From assembly GCA_016188915.1 (NCBI GenBank), contig JACPGU010000004.1:47437-111436 (forward strand): a stretch of DNA of 64,000 nucleotides, given 5' to 3'. Origin of the DNA: Candidatus Microgenomates bacterium (GTDB taxonomy: Bacteria; Patescibacteria; JACPGU01). Of this stretch, positions 33,947 to 41,800 are shown piece after piece. A program made the position numbers and the translations under genes. The notes beneath the pieces are model-generated. The model did not search any database, was not told the origin of the DNA, and saw only the letters and a program-made list of their open reading frames with translations. The first letter of the stretch is position 1. Every line of letters begins with the position of its first letter.

Positions 33947-34086
33947 ACCATGCTATCAACAAATAAGCTGATAGTTTAGGTCTTTTTTACGAATTGTAGC
34001 TATATTGTAGCATGGCTAAAAAGCAATGTAAAGTATCAAGGATTTAGTGATATACTTAGAATAGAAATATTATTTTTTGTTTTAAT
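33947..34086. other. Gap before the rightward small genes
   Basis: AT-rich, with the pair TAGCTATATTGTAGCATGGCTA near 33996-34020 as a possible hairpin. No gene seen. Confidence 0.3.
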
Positions 34087-34308
34087 ATGAAATATCTACT
34101 CGTGTCAGATGATAATCATAAGTACCCAGTACAGGTAATGGATGTATCACAAAGACCACCGAAATTGGTAAGAAAATTTCCTCCCGGACAGGAGGAGCAA
34201 GCAATGGAGTGGGTAACTGAACTGTATGAGAAAGAAGAGAAACAGAAAGAGCAGAAGCAAATTACGACTAACCCCGACATCCATGGAGGCAAAGCCATTG
34301 AGAATTAG
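34087..34308 (+). CDS. Small uncharacterised protein
   Basis: 73 residues: a short beta start (KYLLVSDDNHKYPVQVMD) and a Lys/Glu/Gln-rich helix. No family recognised. The next gene overlaps its end by 26 bases in another frame, so the two are coupled. Confidence 0.55.
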   Translation: MKYLLVSDDNHKYPVQVMDVSQRPPKLVRKFPPGQEEQAMEWVTELYEKEEKQKEQKQITTNPDIHGGKAIEN

Positions 34309-34951
34309 AAAGAATATAGCTGAAGAGACATTTCAGATCCGAGTATCTGACTTTGGCGGTAAAATCCTAAGGGGCGATCAACGCTCTGAACGGTTTGGCT
34401 ACTTTACCGCAAAAGGAAATAACGGCATTTTGCAGTTTATTACTTATAGAATAGAGGTAAATGACGATTTGCCTTCTATACACCTACATCATTCCACAGA
34501 ACGAGGAAAAGTCGATTCTTTGCATTTTTCACAGGTGGATCTAGCGAAGATACCATCGTATTTTGGTCTTCGCCCCTACCTTAGGTGCCAGCATTGTGGC
34601 GATAATGCCTTAGTCCTCTATAAGCCCTCAGGAGCTGACCAATTTCTCTGTCGCAAGAAAGAGTGTGGCAATATTACTTACGCTTCATCTAATCAAAGTA
34701 AGGCTCTCTCGGGACATATAGTGCAATTAGAGAGACTCCATAAGTTATTTGGTATGCGAGATGAGATCTCCAAGATATTCTATCGAGGAATGATGACAAA
34801 GAAAGCCAAACGCTATATCAACTGGCAGAATAAATGGGGCATGCATGGTATTGATAAGGAGATAGCACATTATGCTGAACAACAATATATCCACGCTCGC
34901 TCTAAAGTGCTCCAAAATATACAAAGAGAATTGTCTTCCCAGTCGATTTAG
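34283..34951 (+). CDS. Uncharacterised zinc-finger-like protein
   Basis: 222 residues from ATG 34283; upstream codons back to 34226 would add a Lys/Arg-rich shadow of the previous gene, so I exclude them. A CxxC...CxxxxC cluster (RCQHCGDNALVLYK, FLCRKKECGNITY) around residues 105-135 can bind zinc, as in DNA-binding or recombination-directionality proteins. The C-terminal third is basic and helical. Its place next to the second integrase suggests a regulator or accessory factor; not proven. Confidence 0.6.
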   Translation: MEAKPLRIRKNIAEETFQIRVSDFGGKILRGDQRSERFGYFTAKGNNGILQFITYRIEVNDDLPSIHLHHSTERGKVDSLHFSQVDLAKIPSYFGLRPYLRCQHCGDNALVLYKPSGADQFLCRKKECGNITYASSNQSKALSGHIVQLERLHKLFGMRDEISKIFYRGMMTKKAKRYINWQNKWGMHGIDKEIAHYAEQQYIHARSKVLQNIQRELSSQSI

Positions 34952-35115
34952 CCGTTCTCTGTAGATTAAGATTCTGGCAAATATTTTATTGGCAATCTCG
35001 GTTGTGTAAAGGTGAAAAGAAACAGAATATAGTTGAGCCCAACGGACGACCTGGGGTTCTGTTGTTTTATTTTGATTAGAATTTGTGGTATTATTCTCAA
35101 TAGATTTAGACAACT

Positions 35116-35159
35116 AAGAGCTTTTTTAGCGACATAAATGTTGTCCAAAAATGGCTCTT
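35116..35159 (+). ncRNA. Hairpin upstream of the folded RNA
   Basis: AAGAGC/GCTCTT, then TTTTT/AAAAA, then GACA/TGTC close a 44-nt stem-loop. No T-run follows. It may be part of a longer transcript continuing into 35203-35302. Confidence 0.4.
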
Positions 35160-35202
35160 GCGTAATGGCTGGGACATTGCTAACATACTGGCAGAAACCG
35201 GT

Positions 35203-35302
35203 GCTCGAATTATGAATATGAAAACTTGAGGTGTAGTAATCTGCTTTCTTTAAGAAAGCCTCTTGCACTTCACGATTCAATTCGTAATCCGAGCTTTTTT
35301 AT
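35203..35302 (+). ncRNA. Candidate structured RNA with intrinsic terminator
   Basis: GCTCGAATTATGAAT (35203-35217) pairs with ATTCGTAATCCGAGC (35280-35294) in 14 of 15 positions (one G-U), an inner stem GAGGTGTA/TGCACTTC follows, and GCTTTC-TTTAA-GAAAGC forms the top. The outer stem is followed by TTTTTT. This is a nested rod of about 100 nt on the + strand with a perfect terminator signature, in a region without a reading frame. It may be a regulatory RNA of the element or the terminator of the upstream + strand genes. Confidence 0.5.
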
Positions 35303-35345
35303 TATTAAGCAAGAGAGGAGGACATAGCAAACTGGTCGATAAAAT

Positions 35346-35417
35346 ATGAATATAAAATTATGAATATCTAAATATGAATATGGGAGATTTATACTATTAA
35401 AGTTAGGAGATATTCAT
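35346..35417 (+). promoter_or_regulatory. ATGAATAT direct repeats upstream of the second integrase
   Basis: ATGAATAT stands at 35346, 35360 and 35374, exactly 14 bp apart, and an inverted copy ATATTCAT is at 35410-35417 just before the integrase ATG at 35421; a further copy is at 35212-35219. Regular spacing near the helical repeat (about 1.3 turns) suggests a regulator or recombinase arm-binding array. Confidence 0.6.
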
Positions 35418-35420
35418 ATC

Positions 35421-36368
35421 ATGACTGATAAATCAAATAAAACATTGTTGCAATGGCACGAAGAGTTTTGTAGCATGCAACAACATGTTCGTGGATTGCG
35501 ACCAGCCACTATTGATAGCTTCAGGAATACTTTCAGGGTATTCTCCAAGCTAACCTCAGAAGATCTTATGCCAGGTATGCTCACTAATGCTTTGATAATT
35601 CAATTTTTTACAAAATTGAACACAAGAGAGCGGAAGGTAGGCGTTACCGTTAAATCGGGGATAAAGACAAGCACGACGAGCACTTATTACAGTAAGCTAA
35701 AGCCATTTTTTGACTATTTGGTCAGGCAGAAAATTATTGAGATAAGTCCATTTGACGGAATAGATAAGCCAAAAGTATCGTATGAGGACGTAAAATATCT
35801 CAAAAAAGAACAAGTAGAAAAGATATTAACAGCAATCGCTCTTAATGTTGATTGGAAAAATGATTTCATTAAAAGCAGAAATCTTGCAATGATCCACATA
35901 TTATTGTTTACAGGCATCAGAAAAGGTGAGCTGTTAAATCTTAAAGTAACTGATTTTGATTTTAATACTGGGTTAGTAAAAGTAAATGGGCAAACATCAA
36001 AATCAAAAATAGATAGAGAAGTGCCGATAAACACTCGGATCATAAAGATAATCAAAAGCTATCTTGCTGACAGAAAGGCATCTAACTGTCCTTTTTTCTT
36101 TGTTGGAGAAAGAGGAGAGCGTTTCACCGAATCGGGGCTAAAACACCTGATTGAGAAAATTAAAGACGCAAGCAATATTAGGTTTCATATTCATCAGTTC
36201 CGACATACTTTCGCAATGAATATGGTGAACAAGGGTTGCGATATAGCCAGACTCCAATGTCTAATGGGGCACAAGGATATTAGACAAACATCCGTATATC
36301 TTCGAAAAATGCCCTCAGTTATAGTTAGAAATACGATTGAGTTACTTGATATTGATACCTTGGTGTAG
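35421..36368 (+). CDS. Tyrosine recombinase (second integrase)
   Basis: 315 residues with an N-terminal core-binding domain (LLQWHEEFCSMQQHVRGLRPATIDSF) and a catalytic domain with R in FTGIRKGELL, the box HIHQFRHTF, MGHKDIRQTS and the tyrosine in TSVYLRK. It is only distantly similar to the first integrase, so it is not a recent duplicate. It ends 250 bp from attR. Either it and the first integrase act as a pair, as in XerC/D-like elements, or one is left from an older insertion. Confidence 0.93.
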   Translation: MTDKSNKTLLQWHEEFCSMQQHVRGLRPATIDSFRNTFRVFSKLTSEDLMPGMLTNALIIQFFTKLNTRERKVGVTVKSGIKTSTTSTYYSKLKPFFDYLVRQKIIEISPFDGIDKPKVSYEDVKYLKKEQVEKILTAIALNVDWKNDFIKSRNLAMIHILLFTGIRKGELLNLKVTDFDFNTGLVKVNGQTSKSKIDREVPINTRIIKIIKSYLADRKASNCPFFFVGERGERFTESGLKHLIEKIKDASNIRFHIHQFRHTFAMNMVNKGCDIARLQCLMGHKDIRQTSVYLRKMPSVIVRNTIELLDIDTLV

Positions 36369-36618
36369 AGCAATAAAGGTCATTTAAAGGATTGATGTCG
36401 GGAAGTGCTTATGATAAGATATAAAGAACAATATCAGTAAAATATTAATAAGCGATAGCGGTATCAATCCTTTATGGCCTTTGAGCTATTAAAGGATTTT
36501 ATTATCAAAGATAGAGGAATAAGAACAGGTCACCGGCTACTATCGGCCAAGTGGTCAAAAATATGAAGTCCGTGCCTATACAGAGCCAAGAACGCGAGAA
36601 GATGGGTAGACCTCATAA
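36369..36618. other. Right end of the element
   Basis: An inverted repeat (about 36374-36398 with 36460-36483; AAAGGATTGAT is the shared core) and the phrase AGGTCACCGG near 36528, which also occurs in the tRNA-Thr 3' half at 36630-36640, possibly a trace of attP. No gene. Confidence 0.55.
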
Positions 36619-36660
36619 ATGGTAAGGAAAAGGTCACCGGTTCAAATCCGGTCGATGGCT
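36619..36660 (+). pseudogene. 3' half of the split tRNA-Thr(GGT) gene (attR)
   Basis: Starts with the core ATGGTAA (36619-36625) and continues GGAAA-AGGTC-ACCGG-TTCAAAT-CCGGT-CGATGGC-T. Joined at the core to the 5' half at 20718-20755 it makes a complete tRNA-Thr with anticodon GGT. It has no promoter or 5' half here. Confidence 0.92.
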
Positions 36661-36663
36661 TTG

Positions 36664-36862
36664 GCCACCTTAGCTCAGTCGGTTAGCCTCCGGCCCGGAG
36701 GGAGCAACCGCCTTGCCCGCCCGCCAAAAACTTGCCATCCTAGCTCAGTTGGTAGAGCAGCCGCCTTGTAAGCGGCAGGTCATCGGTTCGAGCCCGATGG
36801 ATGGCTTTGGCAAGTCGGGCGCGGTAAGCGGTAGGTCGTCGGTTCGAGCCCGACAGGTGGCT
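36664..36862 (+). pseudogene. Second split tRNA-Thr, halves flanking an intact one
   Basis: The 5' part 36664-36715 (GCCACCT...ACCGC-CTTG) and the 3' part 36823-36862 (GTAA-GCGGT...AGGTGGC-T) pair with each other: GCCACCT with AGGTGGC and ACCGC with GCGGT. They are separated by about 108 bp that contain the intact tRNA-Thr(TGT). The D-loop of the 5' part also contains a 16-base palindrome-like insert (CCTCCGG-C-CCGGAGG). This looks like a shortened copy of the same split-and-replace event. Confidence 0.7.
36734..36806 (+). tRNA. tRNA-Thr(TGT)
   Basis: Acceptor GCCATCC/GGATGGC, D-arm GCTC...GAGC, anticodon arm GCCGC-CTTGTAA-GCGGC with anticodon TGT, T-arm ATCGG-TTCGAGC-CCGAT, discriminator T, no CCA. 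Intact, and lying between the halves of another tRNA-Thr. Confidence 0.95.
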
Positions 36863-36872
36863 TTAGGACAAA

Positions 36873-36900
36873 TTAATACTTAATACTTAATACTTAATAC
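36873..36900 (+). repeat. Heptamer array (TTAATAC x4) before rpmG
   Basis: Four exact TTAATAC units, ending 7 bases before the rpmG ATG. The same unit is found before the SpoU gene at 16578-16591. Confidence 0.8.
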
Positions 36901-36907
36901 AAACTAT

Positions 36908-37078
36908 ATGGCCAGCAAGAAAAAAGGACCGAGAAATATGGTGACGATGGAATGCGCGGAATGTAAGGAAAAAAATTATTTTACTTCTAAAAACAAACGC
37001 AATACGGCGGAAAAATTGGAATTGAAAAAAAGATGTAAAAGGTGCGGCAAGGTGACAAAACATAAGGAAGGAAAATAG
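36908..37078 (+). CDS. rpmG: 50S ribosomal protein L33, zinc type
   Basis: A 56-residue gene, below common length cut-offs. It contains C16/C19 (MECAECKEKNYF) and C43/C46 (KKRCKRCGKVT), the zinc pairs of the C+ form, with the usual TSKNKRNTAEKLELKK. The ATG is 7 bases after a heptamer array and has no strong ribosome-binding site. It is followed by tRNA-Trp, the usual rpmG-trnW-secE-nusG order, but secE and nusG are not next. Confidence 0.92.
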   Translation: MASKKKGPRNMVTMECAECKEKNYFTSKNKRNTAEKLELKKRCKRCGKVTKHKEGK

Positions 37079-37185
37079 TAAAAAATTTCTAATTTCCAAT
37101 TATTAATTTCTAGAAAAATCCCAAATTCTACTTACGCAATGGGTCTTTTTGAGATTTTGTATTTGTGTTTGAGATTTTAAAGTGT

Positions 37186-37256
37186 AGGGGTGTCGTTCAA
37201 CGGTAGGACGCTGGTCTCCAAAACCAGTAACGTGGGTTCGATTCCTACCACCCCTG
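37186..37256 (+). tRNA. tRNA-Trp(CCA)
   Basis: Acceptor AGGGGTG/CACCCCT, anticodon arm CTGGT-CTCCAAA-ACCAG with anticodon CCA, T-arm GTGGG-TTCGATT-CCTAC, discriminator G, no CCA tail encoded. It sits behind rpmG. Confidence 0.95.
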
Positions 37257-37277
37257 CTAGGAATGTAAAAATTATCT

Positions 37278-37305
37278 AAAAGAACGGCTAGATGGCCGTT
37301 CTTTT
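37278..37305 (+). terminator. Intrinsic terminator after tRNA-Trp
   Basis: AAAAGAACGGC and GCCGTTCTTTT form an 11-bp stem with a 6-base loop, followed by A rather than a long T-run; the arms themselves end in TTTT. Confidence 0.8.
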
Positions 37306-37307
37306 AG

Positions 37308-37565
37308 GTGGGGATTTTCTCCACAATTTTTTCTCCAAAAGTATCTTGCTATAAATTGTCAATCGCCTATAATGAAAATGTAGAGATACACATAGTTTGC
37401 AACACGTTGATAGATTATGTTGTATTCAGAATTGAATACAGTAATTGTTTTGTTTATGGTAAAAAAATTACCACCCAAAAATTCAAAAGACAAGATGCCA
37501 GGTTTGATTTGCCGGTTGATATATTGCTAGAAAGGAATATCATAAAGAAGATGCCAAAAGAATAG
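37308..37565 (+). CDS. Weak 85-codon reading frame
   Basis: A GTG-started frame with no recognised motif. A promoter-like TTGCTA-16-TATAAT lies inside it (37346-37373), which argues that the 5' part is not coding. It is listed because the 37.3-37.7 kb gap has no other gene. Confidence 0.25.
   Translation: MGIFSTIFSPKVSCYKLSIAYNENVEIHIVCNTLIDYVVFRIEYSNCFVYGKKITTQKFKRQDARFDLPVDILLERNIIKKMPKE
37346..37373 (+). promoter_or_regulatory. Promoter for the surface-protein cluster
   Basis: TTGCTA and TATAAT with a 16-bp spacer, followed by about 330 bases to the first surface-protein ATG at 37700. Confidence 0.5.
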
Positions 37566-37624
37566 CCGAAATCAGCCTGGCTGCTTCTTTTTAAGTATTT
37601 ATAGGAGGGAACAATTCTATTATC

Positions 37625-37668
37625 AAAAAACACCCAGAGGATAAAGCCTATTCTTTGGGTTTTTTAAA
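37625..37668 (+). terminator. Terminator-like hairpin before the surface cluster
   Basis: AAAAACACCCA... pairs with TTTGGGTTTTTT across a loop, with a bulge. It may attenuate transcription into the surface cluster. Confidence 0.4.
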
Positions 37669-37699
37669 AAAAACATAAAGTTATCAATAATTTTTACAG

Positions 37700-38194
37700 A
37701 TGATACCTTTTGACGCCAATCAGTTCGTGAATAAAAAAAGAACAAATTTTTCTTTGTGGCAACGTTTCAAAAGTTGGCCTACTCATATTCAGGCGACAGT
37801 AGCGGCAGTTTTTTTACTAGTCGCCATTTCCTTCGTGGCGTCAGGATTCAAAATCGGTACCTTTGCCGATACTATTATTGAGACGCCGGTTAATTACAAC
37901 TTTGACTACAAAGGAGTATCCATTCATACCAAAGCTGAAAGTTTGAGCCCTGGTAGGGCTGGTACCGCCACCACCAAAAGTGGCGACGAGGTGCTGTTTA
38001 CTCTTACTATCAATAACGCCGAAACTAGTGCCAAAAAAACCGATGTGCGTTTTACCTTACCCCCCGGTTTTTTGTATAAAGCAGGCACGGCCAGCAATAG
38101 CAATTTTATTCAAAGTGGTCAAATTTTTACCTGGGCTGACTATAGCGCTCAATCTGGCGATAGCACGATAACCCTGAAAGCAATTGTCCCATAA
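37700..38194 (+). CDS. Exported DUF11-like protein
   Basis: 164 residues: a cytoplasmic lead (WQRFKSWPTHIQ), one membrane helix (about 31-50), and an extracellular domain with NNAETSAKKTDVRFTLPPGFLYKAGTASNSNFI..., the hallmark of the DUF11/CARDB repeat used in surface proteins. First of a series of exported proteins up to 45727. It probably forms part of the cell-surface layer or pilus-associated coat. Confidence 0.75.
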   Translation: MIPFDANQFVNKKRTNFSLWQRFKSWPTHIQATVAAVFLLVAISFVASGFKIGTFADTIIETPVNYNFDYKGVSIHTKAESLSPGRAGTATTKSGDEVLFTLTINNAETSAKKTDVRFTLPPGFLYKAGTASNSNFIQSGQIFTWADYSAQSGDSTITLKAIVP

Positions 38195-38245
38195 ATAATA
38201 AAAATGGCTCCAGGGTTATTGATAATGGAAAATTAATATTTTTTG

Positions 38246-38809
38246 ATGATTAATCTGTTCAATAAAAAGTATGTTCTTTTGGCCACGGTGGCTATTTTAA
38301 TTATTTTTGGCGCTGGATTTTATTTGTTCAAAAAAGAAAGTCCGGACCCAGTCGCTTTGTACGCGGAGCTTTTGGAAGGCAAGGGGGCGGGAGAAAATAT
38401 TTCTGCAGAAAAGCGTAAAAAACTTTTTGATAAAGTGATTGAAGGATTGGAGCAGCAATCAAATAAAAGCTCGGAAGATATGAGTTTGAAATTGCAATTG
38501 GCAACGGCCTATTATAGCAATCGCTATCTAGAAAAATCGGAAAAGACTTTAAAGGATATCTTGGCGCAAAATCCGGAGAATGCTTCTCTGTATGTTTCGG
38601 TTGGCAATGTCTTGCAGGAACAAGGAAAATATCAAGAAGCGGTATCTTTTTATGATTTGGCCAAACAAAAGGACAGCCACTTAATCTCTGCCTACATTAA
38701 CCTATATTTAGTTATCAAAAATAATTTAAACGACCAAGCGAGAGCGCAAAAAATATTGCTAGAAGCAAAAGTTGCCAACCCAGGCAATGAAGAGTTGAAT
38801 AGTTTGTAA
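38246..38809 (+). CDS. Membrane-anchored TPR protein
   Basis: 187 residues from ATG 38246 (a TTG one codon earlier is unlikely). A membrane helix at about 10-27 is followed by three or four TPRs (YSNRYLEKSEKTLKDILAQNPENASLYVSVGNVLQEQGKYQEAVSFYD in parts). It may be an assembly factor for the neighbouring surface proteins or pilus. Spacing to the next gene is 10 bases. Confidence 0.8.
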   Translation: MINLFNKKYVLLATVAILIIFGAGFYLFKKESPDPVALYAELLEGKGAGENISAEKRKKLFDKVIEGLEQQSNKSSEDMSLKLQLATAYYSNRYLEKSEKTLKDILAQNPENASLYVSVGNVLQEQGKYQEAVSFYDLAKQKDSHLISAYINLYLVIKNNLNDQARAQKILLEAKVANPGNEELNSL

Positions 38810-38819
38810 AAATATCTCT

Positions 38820-41800
38820 ATGTTCTTGAAAAGAAAAGTCAAAAATCTAATCGCCGTTGTCGCTTCTATCTATGTGGCTAGTATTTTTCTAAATCCAGCT
38901 AGTTTTTTGGAGATAACAAAAGATAACAATTCCGTTGCTGCTGCTAGTTTTGGCAATTATGGCAGAGAATTTTATGTGGTTTTTCCTTCCAGCGCCTATG
39001 GCTGTTCTGCTTTAGGTGGTTTAGGCACCATATTTACATTGGGAATGGCTAATGTTCCTTCGGGGTGCAAAGATCCTGCCCAAAGGATAATAGTACAATC
39101 TACAAGCTCTTTTGATGCAGGGGAAACAGGGAGATATGAACTTTATTATCCAGGCGATAATGATGGTGGCGGATGGCTTAATCCTTTCGGGAAAAACGAA
39201 TTTGTATGGTCCAAAAAAAATACTGGCTTGACGCAAGAGTCGATAGAAAAATATTCTGCCAATATTCATAATTTTCTTCCGGACAACAAATCGGGACAGG
39301 TTATGGGGAGCAATGCTGTTCATATTATTTCTGAAGTTCCGATGTCTGTTTCTATGGCTAATAACAACGCTTTTACTCCGGCTATGTTTACGGCCATACC
39401 AGTGGAAAAATTGGGGAAAAATTATATTCTCTCATCCAGCGCCAACATGGTAGATGGTGGCAGGTCGGAATTTATAATTGTGGGTACCGTTGCTAGTACG
39501 AGGGTCAAAATTACCTACGGAAAACATAGTTCAAAATCGGGTCAGACCAAAACTATTACTCTTGGAGCATCTGATACTTACGGAGAGATATTGAATAATA
39601 CCATGGGCACCACAATCGATGTGGAATCCGGTGGTAATATAGCCGTGATAACGGCTGACCAAAATAATTACCAAGCTTGGTGGAGCCAAGTCCCGCCGAT
39701 AAGTTCTCTGGGCAATAAATATGTAGCCACAGTCAATAGCGGAGGTAACTCAACCGGAGTTGTTATTGTGGCTACTCAGGACGGTACGAAAACATCCAAG
39801 GGAAATCTATCAAAAAAAGGCGACTATATACGTTATTCCTTTTCAGAAATCCAAAGTACTATCACATCAGATTATCCGATATTGGTTTATCAATTTGAAA
39901 AAAGCGTAAATAATGCCAATATATCTTCCACGTTTTTGGCCCCTATTGATGCGAATTCAAATGACAATAGGGCAGATGTTTTTATGTTTGATCCAGACAG
40001 ATCAGCGATGGCGGTTGGCTACGATTACAAATATACAGTAGCTATAGTAGTGAAAGAAAATAGCGACAATAATCTAGAACTAGGGATGAGGGAATTGTAC
40101 AGAGACGGGAAGCTGGCATCAATAGCGAGTGAAAAAAAAATAAATGCTTCTAACACGACCAGAACTTGTGATTCTTTTATTGATGGGTCAAACGTTTGCG
40201 TACTCTATCTATGGAATTTTGATTTTCAGTCAGGCAAAAGATATCGCATATATCCTTTGTCTACTAGCGACTACATTCATCAAGTATCTGTATCGTCTGA
40301 TAATTCTCTTTTGAACTATTTTATTTATTCTGCTTCGGCTGTTTATTCTATTACTCCGCCGGAGAATCTATCCTGTTTTGTTTCACCGCAGAACTCCCTG
40401 GATCCCAATTTGAGTATTTCTTCTGTGGACAAAGAGGATGATATTATTGCTTATAAATACGGCATCAATACTCCAGGTGTGTATAATTATTCTATTGCTA
40501 GCAATTTTGCTTCTGGAGAGACCGCTAGAACCGCCGTAAACTTGTCGCCATATGGCTATGGCGTGCTTTCTACTATCTGGGTGCAAGCGACGGACAGTTC
40601 TGGTTTGTCCGCCACCACTACTTGCGCAGTTACTCCAATCCCTGATTTTGACTTCAGTCTAGCCGCCGATCCCAATAGCTCTACTATTTATCAAAATACG
40701 GTAGTGCCCGTAGCCGTAAAAGCGGCTCTCGTCAATCTCTCTTCTCCTTCAGAAAAAATAAATTTTGCCACCGGCGATATTAAAGTTTTTAAATCAACGG
40801 ATGATATCAGCAAAGCTACGCCTCTTAGCAACTCTGTTCATGGTATGACTTTTGGTTATGATGCCGGCGCCACTGATTCTTGCACGCCTTACGCAAATTC
40901 TGGATGTTCGGTAAAACTAAAAGTGACAACCACCAACAAAACAGGTAATTTCAAAGTAGTTATCCCGGGAAAATCCGTCAGCAATAAAGAGAAAAAAGCG
41001 GATTCATCCTTCAATATTACGATTACTCCACAATCCGCTATCAAGGCTTATTCCAATATAGAAATTCCCGCCAGTGTTGCTTTGCGTATTGAAAAAAGCA
41101 CTACTCCGCCAGCGACACCTTCCTACAATGTGACCATTGCCAAGGGTGGAGGTACCTGGACAGAAAATAATCCGGTAACAGGAATATCGTATCGCATTAG
41201 GTACACAGATTCTTCAGGTAGTACCAGGAGTGATTGCCCGACTTTTGACGATTATTTGGCTAGCCCGCCCACGAATGCTTCAGGAAACACAGCCTATGTT
41301 CAATCCTTAAGCCTTGGCGCCACTATTACTTTTAATTGTTCTTACACTCCTAAAACAGACAGTGTTACTGTTTATTCCAATAAGGGAATGGCTAGTAATT
41401 TCTACCTTTCTGGACCAGCTAATTATACTAGTTATAAAGTTAGTGGGGACAATGGATCTGTCGCAATTAATAATGCTCCAGTCAGCAAGACAAAAAAATA
41501 TACTCTAATTTGCTCAGAATTATCAGGGTATAGTGTCAGCACCGAGTATCGATCTAGTTTTGATACGCCATCTTTGCCCACTGGTACTTTTACCAATGGC
41601 AATAGCGGAACACTTTATTATGATACAGACTCCAACAGCAGTCACTTAGAATTTAAATGTCTTTATTCTCTTAAAAAGGGGACCATTAAGGTTTCCGCCA
41701 ATAAGGCGACTGGCTTTATTCTCTATAACGAAACCGGAAAAACGAATATAGCTAGCGGCACTATTGATGCCGACAATGGAATCAAGGAATATGTTTATAC

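Larger units (their letters stand above)
34952..35420. other. 469-bp non-coding segment before the second integrase
   Basis: Contains a hairpin at 35116-35159, a larger folded element with terminator at 35203-35302, and a set of ATGAATAT direct repeats at 35346-35381 with an inverted copy at 35410-35417. Frames read across it on the minus strand look like chance. Confidence 0.7.
20749..36625 (+). mobile_element. Integrated element of about 15.9 kb in tRNA-Thr(GGT)
   Basis: The ends are defined by the two halves of one tRNA-Thr gene and by the 7-bp core ATGGTAA at both junctions. Inside are a tyrosine recombinase and a serine recombinase at the left, a second tyrosine recombinase at the right, a replacement tRNA-Thr(GGT), and 14 leftward genes for membrane and secreted proteins between 22812 and 33788. 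No replication initiator, relaxase, capsid, terminase or secretion ATPase is seen, so it looks like an integrative element moved by its recombinases, or a satellite relying on a helper. How it travels between cells is not visible. Confidence 0.88.

Noticed and set aside
34745..35280. Two minus-strand frames between 34745 and 35280
   Set aside because: They lie over a + strand gene end and folded segments and show no recognisable protein features.
20718..36660. Trans-spliced split tRNA, as in Nanoarchaeum
   Set aside because: The halves are not followed/preceded by complementary guide sequences, and a full tRNA-Thr(GGT) is present; disruption plus replacement is simpler.
36908..37308. secE/nusG after rpmG and tRNA-Trp
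   Set aside because: The expected genes do not follow; only a weak frame and a terminator do.
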